A stretch of DNA of 7,933 nt from Candidatus Faecivivens stercorigallinarum (GCA_018715465.1 DVLN01000124.1:1-7933), one strand, 5' to 3'. Shown: positions 1-6,273, counted from the first letter of the stretch. The notes: generated from the sequence alone by a model not told the origin. Translations and numbers: made by a program.

Positions 1-38
1 AGCAAAAACAATCATTGCCTGTATCATAAGGAAAGACG

Positions 39-1121
39 GTGATAAACTTGAAAGGCGATGTACGCAAACTGCTCATCCTGAAAACGGTCGTTGAGCTGTA
101 CATTCAGTATGGTGAACCGGTCGGTTCCAGAATTATCGCCGATCAGTTTTTGCCTGGTGTCTCTTCCGCAACCATCCGAAACGATATGGCGGCACTGGAA
201 CAGCTTGGATATCTGCAGCAGCCCCATACATCGGCCGGACGGATTCCCACCAACCGCGGCTACCGGTTTTATATCAGCCAGCTGATGAAGCGGGAACCGC
301 TTTCGGAACAGGACCGGCAGCTGATCGACGAGGTGCTGGTCAAGGGTGACTTAAACCCCAAGGTGCTGGTCAAAAATGCGACCGGTCTGCTGGCAAAGCT
401 GACCGACTGCGCAAGCGTCAGCGCAACCGGACGGATGAACGAGTCGATCATTATGAAGGTTGATGTCATCCCGGTCGGAAGAAGGCTGTACGCGCTGATG
501 ATGGTCACCTCAAGCGGGGCGGTTGAGAACCGTGTCTGCCGGTTGGACATTGACCTGACAGCCGAACAGATTGCTTTCTTTGTCCGCTTTATCCGGGAAA
601 ATATCACCGGTATGCGGATTGAGCAGCTTACCGACGAACGGATCGTCGAGCTGGGGCTGGGAATCGGCAGTTACAGTATGGCACTGGCGCCGCTGCTTTA
701 TGGGGTGTATGACATCACCCGCAAATTGCAGCAGCAACAGATTACAATTGATAATGAGGCCAGTCTTCTGCGGCACGGAATTCTCCGAAGTGAGGATTTC
801 ACTCTGCTGCTGGATGAGAAACAGCGGATTTTGAATCTGCTCCGTTCCGACCCGAATGGATTGACCATCCGGTTTGGCGGTACTGACGGACTGGCGATGG
901 AAAATGCAAGTCTTGTGATTTCACCCTACCGGCAGGCGGGCGGAATACTCGGATATTTCGGCGTGATCGGCCCCCGCAGAATGGATTACGGACGGGTCAT
1001 CACCTATGTCGAATATCTGTCGGATACCGTCAGCCGCCTTCTGACCGAAGGATTGGAGGAAGACCGTTCCAAACCGGCAAGGGCACAGCGTCCGCGCGGT
1101 GAAATTATTATCCGGCTGTAG
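39..1121 (+). CDS. hrcA: Heat-inducible transcription repressor HrcA
   Basis: HrcA represses class I heat-shock operons by binding the CIRCE inverted repeat, and its activity depends on the GroE chaperonin (family knowledge). The 360-residue protein is close to the usual 340-350. Residues 1-80 form the winged-helix DNA-binding domain, with the family hallmark VSSATIRNDMAALEQLGYL at 41-59 followed by HTSAGRIPTNRGYRF at 63-77. Residues from about 105 to 335 match the GAF-like and inserted dimerisation region (LTDCASVSATG, GGTDGLAMENASLVISPY, GGILGYFGVIGPRRMDY). The GTG start is chosen because AAGGA at 28-32 lies six bases upstream; an alternative TTG at 48 is too far from it. It is the first gene of the operon; grpE follows after 42 bases. 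The C-terminal tail after about residue 345 is basic and probably flexible. The CIRCE site expected upstream lies outside the window. Confidence 0.97.
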   Translation: MINLKGDVRKLLILKTVVELYIQYGEPVGSRIIADQFLPGVSSATIRNDMAALEQLGYLQQPHTSAGRIPTNRGYRFYISQLMKREPLSEQDRQLIDEVLVKGDLNPKVLVKNATGLLAKLTDCASVSATGRMNESIIMKVDVIPVGRRLYALMMVTSSGAVENRVCRLDIDLTAEQIAFFVRFIRENITGMRIEQLTDERIVELGLGIGSYSMALAPLLYGVYDITRKLQQQQITIDNEASLLRHGILRSEDFTLLLDEKQRILNLLRSDPNGLTIRFGGTDGLAMENASLVISPYRQAGGILGYFGVIGPRRMDYGRVITYVEYLSDTVSRLLTEGLEEDRSKPARAQRPRGEIIIRL

Positions 1122-1126
1122 CCGGA
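1111..1126 (+). promoter_or_regulatory. Hairpin spanning the hrcA stop codon
   Basis: Perfect inverted repeat TCCGGCT-GT-AGCCGGA. As RNA it gives six or seven base pairs, mostly G-C, with the hrcA TAG (1119-1121) in the loop and 3' arm. No T-run follows, so it is not a normal terminator. In Bacillus subtilis the dnaK operon mRNA is processed near the hrcA-grpE junction, leaving an unstable hrcA part; a similar role here is inference. Confidence 0.45.
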
Positions 1127-1163
1127 CGTTTGATCAACGATAAAAGAAAGGAAGGGTTCTGCA

Positions 1164-1727
1164 TTGAACAGCAACGAAACACAGATCCCCCGTGAAGAAA
1201 CTGCCGGTACAGAGGCTCCTGAGATGGAAACTTCCGCTGAGGAGATTCCCACTGCCGAGGGAGAGGCTGTCGGACAGGAAACTGAAAATGTTCAGGCACA
1301 GCTGGAAGAGAAGGTCGCTTCACTGGAAGACCAGCTGCTGCGCAAGATCGCTGAATTTGACAACTACCGCAAACGGACTGTCCGTGAAAAGGAAGAGATT
1401 GGTCTGACGGCAAAAGTCAAATGTATCGCCGATCTGCTGCCGGTCCTGGATACGCTGGAACGTGCCCTCGGCATCGGTTGCAGCGATGAGGAGTTTTTGC
1501 GGGGCGTGCAGCTGACACATGACAATATGCTTTCGATCCTGACCAAGATGGGAGTCGAAGAAATTAAGGCAGAAGGCGAGGTCTTTGACCCGAACCTGCA
1601 CTATGCCGTCAGCCGGGTGGATAACCCCGAGCTGGGCGAGAATGTGGTTGCGGCGGTTATGCAGAAAGGCTACACGCTGGGCGGAAAAGTCATCCGCCAT
1701 GCGATGGTCGCTGTCGCAAACAGCTGA
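1164..1727 (+). CDS. grpE: Nucleotide exchange factor GrpE
   Basis: GrpE is the cytosolic cochaperone that opens the DnaK nucleotide site, releasing ADP so that ATP can bind and substrate can leave. The 187-residue protein has the family layout. Residues 1-43 are acidic, rich in Glu/Thr/Pro and probably disordered. A long coiled-coil dimer helix runs over about 44-90 with the typical AEFDNYRKR at 63-71. A helical segment (DLLPVLDTLERAL) follows, and from about residue 130 comes the beta-rich domain that contacts DnaK, with FDPNLHYAV and the C-terminal signature GYTLGGKVIRHAMVAVA. The TTG start is set by AAAGGAAGGG at 1147-1156, seven bases upstream; the first in-frame ATG (residue 21) has no comparable site and would cut the acidic tail. 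It lies 42 bases after hrcA and 78 before dnaK. Confidence 0.97.
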   Translation: MNSNETQIPREETAGTEAPEMETSAEEIPTAEGEAVGQETENVQAQLEEKVASLEDQLLRKIAEFDNYRKRTVREKEEIGLTAKVKCIADLLPVLDTLERALGIGCSDEEFLRGVQLTHDNMLSILTKMGVEEIKAEGEVFDPNLHYAVSRVDNPELGENVVAAVMQKGYTLGGKVIRHAMVAVANS

Positions 1728-1737
1728 TACAAGATTC

Positions 1738-1751
1738 CGGCCGGAAGGCCG
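1738..1751 (+). promoter_or_regulatory. GNRA-capped hairpin between grpE and dnaK
   Basis: CGGCC-GGAA-GGCCG forms five G-C pairs closed by a GGAA loop, a member of the stable GNRA tetraloop class. It starts ten bases after the grpE stop. The same bases also contain a 12-bp palindrome, TTCCGGCCGGAA (1735-1746). The following bases (TTTACAATAATATG) are AT-rich but lack a clean T-run, so it could be a weak attenuator, or a processing or stabilising structure at the 5' side of the dnaK message. No experimental support is available from sequence alone. Confidence 0.4.
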
Positions 1752-1773
1752 TTTACAATAATATGAAATCATC

Positions 1774-1788
1774 TACTTTGCAAAAGTA
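1774..1788 (+). promoter_or_regulatory. Inverted repeat just upstream of the dnaK ribosome site
   Basis: TACTTT-GCA-AAAGTA is a perfect six-base inverted repeat ending four bases before the GGAGG (1793-1797) of dnaK. As RNA it would be a weak A-U hairpin that leaves the ribosome site free. As DNA it could be a small operator, but no convincing promoter surrounds it. TTTACA at 1752-1757 resembles a -35 box but has no good -10 partner. Confidence 0.25.
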
Positions 1789-1805
1789 AATTGGAGGAAT
1801 TAATT

Positions 1806-3671
1806 ATGGGAAAGATTATCGGTATTGACCTTGGTACAACCAACTCCTGTGTCGCTGTTATGGAAAACGGTGAACCTGTTGTTATTGCAAACCATGAAGG
1901 TATGAGAACGACTCCTTCTGTCGTTTCCTTCTCCAAAGATGGCGAAAGAATGGTCGGCGCTGTTGCAAAACGTCAGGCTGTCATGAACCCTGACCGCACC
2001 ATCGCTTCCATTAAACGTCATATGGGCAGCGACTACAAGGTTTCCATTGACGGCAAGAGCTACACTCCCCAGGAAGTTTCCGCAATGATTCTGCAGAAAC
2101 TGAAAGCAGACGCAGAAGCTTACCTCGGCGAGCCTGTTACCGAAGCAGTTATCACCTGCCCTGCATACTTCACCGACGCACAGCGTCAGGCAACCAAGGA
2201 CGCTGGCCATATTGCAGGCCTGGATGTAAAGCGTATCATCAACGAACCGACCGCAGCTGCTCTGGCTTATGGCGCTGACAAGGAAGGCGACCAGAAAGTC
2301 ATGGTATATGACCTCGGCGGCGGTACCTTCGATGTATCCATCATCGAGATGGGTGAAGGCGTTCAGGAAGTTCTGGCAACTGCTGGTAACAACCACCTGG
2401 GCGGCGACGACTTCGACCAGAGAATTATCGACTGGCTGGTTTCCGGCTTCAAGACCTCTGACGGCGTTGACCTGACCGGCGACAAGATGGCGATGCAGCG
2501 TCTGAAAGATGCCGCTGAAAAGGCTAAGATCGACCTGTCCGGCGTCACCAGCACCCAGATCACCCTGCCGTTCATCTGCGTTGACAAGACCGGCACTCCT
2601 AAGAACCTGGATGTTACCCTGACCCGTGCGAAATTCAATGAACTGACCTCCGACCTGGTCGATGCGACCATGGGCCCGGTTAAACAGGCACTGTCTGACG
2701 CAGGCCTGACCGCAAGAGATCTGAACAAGATCCTGCTGGTCGGCGGTTCGACCAGAATCGTTGCTGTTCAGGAAGCTGTCAAGAACGCAACTGGCATGGA
2801 ACCTTCCAAGAACCTGAACCCGGATGAATGTGTCGCAATCGGTGCGGCTATTCAGGGCGGTGTCCTCGGCGGTGAAGTCAAGGGCCTGCTGCTGCTGGAC
2901 GTCACTCCTCTGTCTCTGGGTCTGGAAACCCTGGGCGGCGTATTCACCAGAATCATCGACCGCAACACCACCATCCCGACCAAGAAGAGCCAGATCTTCT
3001 CGACTGCTGCCGACGGTCAGACCTCTGTTGAGATCCATGTCCTGCAGGGCGAACGTGAATTTGCAAAAGATAACAAGTCGATGGGTATGTTCCGTCTGGA
3101 CGGTATCCCCGCAGCTCCCCGTGGTGTTCCTCAGATCGAGGTAACCTTCGATATCGACGCAAACGGTATCGTCCATGTATCTGCTAAGGATCTCGGCACC
3201 GGTAAGGAACAGCAGATTACCATTACTTCTTCCACCAACATGAGCAAGGAAGATATCGACAAGGCAGTCCGTGAGGCTGAAGCATTCGCTGCTGAAGATA
3301 AGAAGGCAAGAGAAGCAGTCGATACCCGCAACAACGCTGACCAGATGGTATTCCAGACCGAGAAGACCCTCAAGGAAGTCGGCGACAAGGTTTCCGGTGC
3401 TGAAAAGAGCGAGGTTGAGTCCAAACTGAACGACCTCAAGGAAGCACTCAAGGGCAATGATATCGACCTGATCAAGACCAAACAGGATGAACTGCAGAAG
3501 GCCTTCTACGCTCTGTCTGAGAAACTTTACCAGGCACAGGCTGCTCAGGGCGGTGCACAGGGTGCAGGTCCTGATATGGGCAACATGGGCGGCAATATGG
3601 GTGGCAACACTACAAACAGCGATCCCAATGTTGTTGATGCAGACTTCCGTGAGGTCAATGACAACAACTAA
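1806..3671 (+). CDS. dnaK: Molecular chaperone DnaK (Hsp70)
   Basis: ATP-driven cytosolic Hsp70 that binds exposed hydrophobic peptide segments, with DnaJ stimulating ATP hydrolysis and GrpE exchanging nucleotide. The 621-residue protein carries all three Hsp70 signatures: GIDLGTTNS at 6-14, VYDLGGGTFDVS at 167-178 and ILLVGGSTRIVAVQ from about 309. The interdomain linker LLLLDVTP is at 361-368, then the beta-sandwich peptide-binding domain, the helical lid from about 490, and a Gly/Met/Asn-rich tail ending VVDADFREVNDNN. The roughly 24-residue insertion of Gram-negative DnaK is absent after KRQAVMNPDRT, as usual for Firmicutes. ATG 1806 is chosen because GGAGG at 1793-1797 sits eight bases upstream; the in-frame TTG at 1791 overlaps that site. 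Codon use differs from its neighbours: all arginines are CGT, CGC or AGA and none CGG, whereas CGG is frequent in hrcA. That fits very high expression. Confidence 0.99.
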   Translation: MGKIIGIDLGTTNSCVAVMENGEPVVIANHEGMRTTPSVVSFSKDGERMVGAVAKRQAVMNPDRTIASIKRHMGSDYKVSIDGKSYTPQEVSAMILQKLKADAEAYLGEPVTEAVITCPAYFTDAQRQATKDAGHIAGLDVKRIINEPTAAALAYGADKEGDQKVMVYDLGGGTFDVSIIEMGEGVQEVLATAGNNHLGGDDFDQRIIDWLVSGFKTSDGVDLTGDKMAMQRLKDAAEKAKIDLSGVTSTQITLPFICVDKTGTPKNLDVTLTRAKFNELTSDLVDATMGPVKQALSDAGLTARDLNKILLVGGSTRIVAVQEAVKNATGMEPSKNLNPDECVAIGAAIQGGVLGGEVKGLLLLDVTPLSLGLETLGGVFTRIIDRNTTIPTKKSQIFSTAADGQTSVEIHVLQGEREFAKDNKSMGMFRLDGIPAAPRGVPQIEVTFDIDANGIVHVSAKDLGTGKEQQITITSSTNMSKEDIDKAVREAEAFAAEDKKAREAVDTRNNADQMVFQTEKTLKEVGDKVSGAEKSEVESKLNDLKEALKGNDIDLIKTKQDELQKAFYALSEKLYQAQAAQGGAQGAGPDMGNMGGNMGGNTTNSDPNVVDADFREVNDNN

Positions 3672-3710
3672 TCAATAACTACAGGCGGGAGATCCCCGGC
3701 CGATGATACC

Positions 3711-3737
3711 GGGTGAGCGGCATTTTGCCGCTTGCCC
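3711..3737 (+). promoter_or_regulatory. Strong hairpin in the dnaK-dnaJ gap
   Basis: GGGTGAGCGGCA, loop TTT, TGCCGCTTGCCC: a 12-bp stem with two G-U pairs, starting 39 bases after the dnaK stop. It is the most stable-looking RNA structure inside the operon. The bases after it (TGTATTGCGG) are not T-rich, so it is unlikely to terminate fully. It may protect the 3' end of dnaK mRNA or act as a processing or partial attenuation site; that role is inferred. An upstream pairing, CCCGG (3695-3699) with CCGGG (3709-3713), would compete for its lowest three pairs. Confidence 0.5.
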
Positions 3738-3761
3738 TGTATTGCGGTTTTGGGGTATTCC

Positions 3762-3788
3762 CGGGACAAATCCCGCAGCCTTCGGCTG
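3762..3788 (+). promoter_or_regulatory. Two adjacent small hairpins before dnaJ
   Basis: CGGGA-CAAA-TCCCG (3762-3775) is followed with no gap by CAGCC-TTC-GGCTG (3776-3788). Both arms are perfect. Together with the larger hairpin at 3711-3737 they fill much of the 137-base gap. The second ends four bases before the dnaJ ribosome site, which itself stays unpaired in this fold. A role in separating dnaK and dnaJ expression is inference. Confidence 0.4.
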
Positions 3789-3792
3789 TGGC

Positions 3793-3811
3793 GGAGGAGG
3801 AGAAGCCATTG
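3793..3811 (+). promoter_or_regulatory. dnaJ ribosome binding site and TTG start
   Basis: GGAGGAGG at 3793-3800 followed eight bases later by TTG at 3809-3811 fixes the start of dnaJ. The start codon sits in the centre of the short palindrome AGCCA-T-TGGCT (3804-3814), which could form a four-pair hairpin and lower initiation. The strong ribosome site paired with a weak start codon suggests tuned, moderate output. Confidence 0.75.
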
Positions 3812-4972
3812 GCTGACAAACGTGATTATTATGAAGTCCTCGGTGTCCAGAAGGGATGCAGCGAGGATGAACTGAAAAAAGCCTACCGCAAGATGGCAAA
3901 AAAATACCACCCGGACTTGAACCCCGGCGATAAGCAGGCGGAGGAAAAGTTTAAGGAGGTCAATGAGGCGTACGAGATCCTTTCCGACCCTCAGAAGCGG
4001 CAGCGGTATGACCAGTTTGGCTTTGCCGGCGTCGATCCCAGCTACGGCGGGGGAGCAGGTGCCGGCGGCGGCTTTGGCGGTTTTGGCGGATTCGGCGGCG
4101 ATATGGGTGATATCGGTTCGATCTTTGAGGACTTTTTCGGCGGCGGCTTTGGCGGCGGCAGAAGAAGTGCCAACCCGAATGCACCCCGTCGCGGCAGCGA
4201 TATCCATGTACAGGTCTCCATCTCGTTTATGGACGCCTGCAAGGGCGTGACCAAGAAGATCAGCGTTACCCGCACCGAGCAGTGCAAGGAATGTAACGGA
4301 ACCGGCGCCGAACATGGCACCGCAATGAAGACCTGCCCGACCTGTGGCGGTACCGGTACAGTCAGAGTTCAGCAGCGCACGCCTTTTGGCATGATCGCTT
4401 CCCAGCGTCCCTGTGACGCCTGCGGTGGACGGGGCAAGATTATCGAAAAGACCTGTTCCAAGTGCGGCGGCAGGGGAACCACCAGTTCCGCTTCGACCAT
4501 CGAGGTGGATATCCCGGCAGGTATTGATGATGGGCAGACCCTGTCCCTGCGCGGACGGGGCAATGCAGGACTCAACGGCGGACCGGCAGGCGATCTGCTG
4601 GTGACGGTCAGCGTTGCGTCCCATCCGACCTTCAGACGGGAAGGATACGATATCCGCTGCGAGATTCCGGTCAGCTTTTATCAGGCTGTCAACGGCGACG
4701 AACTGACCGTCCCGACCATCGACGGCACCGTTGCATATACACTGCCGGAAGGGACCCAACCGGGAACCGTTTTCCGTCTGCGCGGAAAAGGCGTTCAGCG
4801 GCTTAACTCTCGTGGACGCGGCGACCAGTATGTCACTGTTGTAGTGGAAGTCCCCAAAGGTCTGACACGCGAACAGAAAGTAAAACTGCGTGAGTTTGAG
4901 GAGTCTCTGACCGAAAAGCAGAGCCCAAAGAAAAAGTCGTTTGGTGATAAGCTGAAAGACATGTTCAAATAA
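3809..4972 (+). CDS. dnaJ: Chaperone protein DnaJ (Hsp40, type I)
   Basis: DnaJ delivers unfolded clients to DnaK and stimulates its ATPase. The 387-residue protein is a full type I DnaJ. The J domain is at 1-72 with the essential HPD at 34-36. A Gly/Phe-rich linker runs over about 79-120 and includes DIGSIFEDFF (101-110), resembling the DIF motif of DnaJ. The four zinc-binding repeats are at C159/C162, C176/C179, C202/C205 and C216/C219. Two beta-rich client-binding domains follow, and a basic tail ends GDKLKDMFK. All eight zinc cysteines and HPD are intact. The TTG start gives the family N-terminus ADKRDYYEVLGV and has GGAGGAGG (3793-3800) eight bases upstream. The frame stays open to a GTG at 3713, but that extension lies inside RNA hairpins and has no homology-like content. 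It is the last gene of the operon. Confidence 0.98.
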   Translation: MADKRDYYEVLGVQKGCSEDELKKAYRKMAKKYHPDLNPGDKQAEEKFKEVNEAYEILSDPQKRQRYDQFGFAGVDPSYGGGAGAGGGFGGFGGFGGDMGDIGSIFEDFFGGGFGGGRRSANPNAPRRGSDIHVQVSISFMDACKGVTKKISVTRTEQCKECNGTGAEHGTAMKTCPTCGGTGTVRVQQRTPFGMIASQRPCDACGGRGKIIEKTCSKCGGRGTTSSASTIEVDIPAGIDDGQTLSLRGRGNAGLNGGPAGDLLVTVSVASHPTFRREGYDIRCEIPVSFYQAVNGDELTVPTIDGTVAYTLPEGTQPGTVFRLRGKGVQRLNSRGRGDQYVTVVVEVPKGLTREQKVKLREFEESLTEKQSPKKKSFGDKLKDMFK

Positions 4973-4980
4973 TAAAAATC

Positions 4981-5014
4981 AGAGGGATACGATGTGTTCG
5001 TACCCCTCTTTTTT
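4981..5014 (+). terminator. Rho-independent terminator of the hrcA-grpE-dnaK-dnaJ operon
   Basis: AGAGGGATACGA (4981-4992) pairs with TCGTACCCCTCT (4998-5009) with one A-C mismatch and a five-base loop, followed by a run of six T (5009-5014). It begins eight bases after the dnaJ TAA, so the operon ends here as four genes. No prmA or rsmE gene follows dnaJ as in many other Firmicutes. Confidence 0.92.
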
Positions 5015-5203
5015 GTTGGCTGACGGTTTATTCAGCTGTGTTTTGCCAGTTTTATCCAGACATCTATCAAGGCAATGAGGAGGGAGAGTGACTTTTTTGA
5101 TAAAAAAACAGACAATTTTTTTCAAAAATGCAACTTTTTGCCATCTATAAAACCATTACTGGTAGAAGGCCGTGCGGCCAGACAACAGAAAGGTTGTGAC
5201 GAT
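5015..5203 (+). promoter_or_regulatory. Leader region upstream of the DUF4349 gene, weak promoter candidate
   Basis: This AT-rich gap must contain the promoter of the lipoprotein gene because a terminator precedes it. The best -10 candidate is TATAAA at 5146-5151, but its -35 partner TTCAAA (5121-5126) is 19 bases away, so the assignment is weak. A six-base inverted repeat, CAAAAA-N6-TTTTTG (5123-5140), overlaps it. GGCC-GTGC-GGCC at 5168-5179 could form a small leader hairpin. AAAGG at 5189-5193 serves the ATG at 5204 with ten bases between. A GGAGGGAG stretch at 5079-5086 resembles a ribosome site but has only a 20-codon frame after it. Confidence 0.3.
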
Positions 5204-6223
5204 ATGAAACGGTTCAAGATTTTCAAAACGGGGCTGGCAGCAGGAACAGCTGCTTTGATGGCTCTCTGCCTGTTTGCCGGGTGCGGTGCATCGTCCGGCG
5301 GTTCGGGAGATTACGCTGTTTCGACGACCGCGGTCAGCAGCAATTCGATGGCGGCTGACGCTGTAATGGAAGAAGCGGGGTACGCGCCCGAAACAGCAGC
5401 ACTGGCGGATACTGCCGGGGAACTTGACCCGGAAGATTTTGCGCAGGACCGTAAGATTATTTATACTGCGGATGTAGACATTGAGACGGAAAATTATGAA
5501 GACGGGGTAACGACCATCCGTTCTCTTCTGGATGAGACGGGCGGATATATCTCCTCGACCTCTCAGTCGGGCAGTTCGACAGACGGCAACCGCCGTGCAA
5601 ATTACACCTGCCGGATTCCGTCAGGAGAATATCGGGGCTTTCTGGATGGACTGTCGGGAGCGGGGAATGTCTATTCTGTCTCGGAATACACCGACGATAT
5701 TACGATGGAGTATATCGACGTTGAAGCGCGGCTCAGCTCGCTGGAGTCCCAGCGCGACCGGCTGCAGCAGCTCGCTGATGAAGCAGAGGATATTGAAACG
5801 CTGCTTTCAATTGAGACTCAGCTGAGCAATGTCCAGTACCAGCTGGAAAGTTATACTGCTCAAATGCGCAGTTACGACAACCAGGTAGATTATTCTACTG
5901 TCAATATCTATCTCCGCGAAGTTCGCAAGGTTTCGGAGGGGACCGGCTTCGGTACTCGTATCCGGGCTGCTTTCTCGGGAAGCTGGGAGAACTTCGTCAG
6001 CGGTGTGCAGGGATTTGTGATCGCAGTGATTTATGCGCTGCCGATGATCGTGATTTTGGCGGTTATCGCAGTGATTGTCATTCCAATTGTCGTCCGTCAC
6101 AACCGCCGCGTTCGTGCGCACCGGAGCGAAACGCTTGCTTCCGGCGGACAGGGTTGGAACCATGTCCAGTCCGCACCGGAGAAAAAGACAGAAGAAAAGG
6201 AAACGCCTGATCAGAAGGAATAA
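5204..6223 (+). CDS. DUF4349 domain-containing lipoprotein
   Basis: Membrane-anchored envelope protein of unknown function. The 339-residue product starts with a lipoprotein signal peptide: basic KRFKIFK, a hydrophobic stretch and the lipobox LFAGC with C27 as the lipidated residue. A Ser/Ala/Gly-rich linker runs to about 70. The DUF4349 domain follows (RKIIYTADVDIETENYED, DETGGYISSTSQSG, YTCRIPSGEYRGFLDGLS). A heptad-like helical segment at about 170-230 (ARLSSLESQRDRLQQL onward) predicts a coiled coil. A transmembrane helix spans about 271-297, followed by a basic stretch (RHNRRVRAHR) and a Lys/Glu-rich tail. Charge placement suggests the domain is outside and the tail inside, with two membrane anchors. 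The frame opens earlier at an ATG (5075), but that would bury the signal peptide, and it lacks a good ribosome site. No terminator is seen before tyrA. Confidence 0.9.
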   Translation: MKRFKIFKTGLAAGTAALMALCLFAGCGASSGGSGDYAVSTTAVSSNSMAADAVMEEAGYAPETAALADTAGELDPEDFAQDRKIIYTADVDIETENYEDGVTTIRSLLDETGGYISSTSQSGSSTDGNRRANYTCRIPSGEYRGFLDGLSGAGNVYSVSEYTDDITMEYIDVEARLSSLESQRDRLQQLADEAEDIETLLSIETQLSNVQYQLESYTAQMRSYDNQVDYSTVNIYLREVRKVSEGTGFGTRIRAAFSGSWENFVSGVQGFVIAVIYALPMIVILAVIAVIVIPIVVRHNRRVRAHRSETLASGGQGWNHVQSAPEKKTEEKETPDQKE

Positions 6224-6244
6224 ATGCTGACGGCAGGGAAGGAC

Positions 6245-6273
6245 TTGACCTTTCGGAATAAAGGTGCTATACT
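6245..6273 (+). promoter_or_regulatory. Vegetative-type promoter of tyrA
   Basis: TTGACC (6245-6250), a 17-base spacer, and TATACT (6268-6273) preceded by the extended -10 TGC (6265-6267). Each hexamer matches the housekeeping consensus at five of six positions. Transcription would start near 6280, giving a leader of about 34 bases, too short for a T-box. It lies 22 bases after the DUF4349 stop, so tyrA can be expressed on its own. Confidence 0.85.

Noticed and set aside
1..38. Search for a CIRCE operator or promoter before hrcA
   Set aside because: Only 38 bases are present, and they hold a ribosome site but no inverted repeat of the CIRCE type. The operator, if present, is left of the window.
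1752..1779. Internal promoter before dnaK
   Set aside because: TTTACA resembles a -35 box but the only -10 at suitable spacing (TACTTT) matches three of six positions.
1800..3176. 458-codon open frame on the minus strand, opposite dnaK
   Set aside because: Long antisense frames opposite dnaK are a known effect of its codon bias and have entered databases as spurious NAD-glutamate dehydrogenase-like proteins. There is no ribosome site, and the product has no recognisable domain.
3444..3449. GCACTC inside dnaK resembling half of a CIRCE operator
   Set aside because: No GAGTGC partner follows at the nine-base spacing, and it lies within coding sequence.
3713..3808. N-terminal extension of dnaJ from an upstream GTG
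   Set aside because: It would add 32 residues before the canonical DnaJ start, lies inside predicted RNA hairpins, and has no ribosome site. The TTG at 3809 has GGAGGAGG at the right distance.
3672..3811. RNA thermometer before dnaJ
   Set aside because: The ribosome site GGAGGAGG has no complementary CCTCC-type partner or four-U stretch nearby, so heat-dependent masking is not supported.
3668..4759. 363-codon open frame on the minus strand, opposite dnaJ
   Set aside because: It mirrors dnaJ codons, shows Gly/Ala-rich low-complexity content from the Gly/Phe region and no family features. dnaJ on the plus strand is certain.
5075..5203. N-terminal extension of the DUF4349 gene from ATG 5075
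   Set aside because: It would place 43 residues before a clear lipoprotein signal peptide, which works only at the N-terminus.
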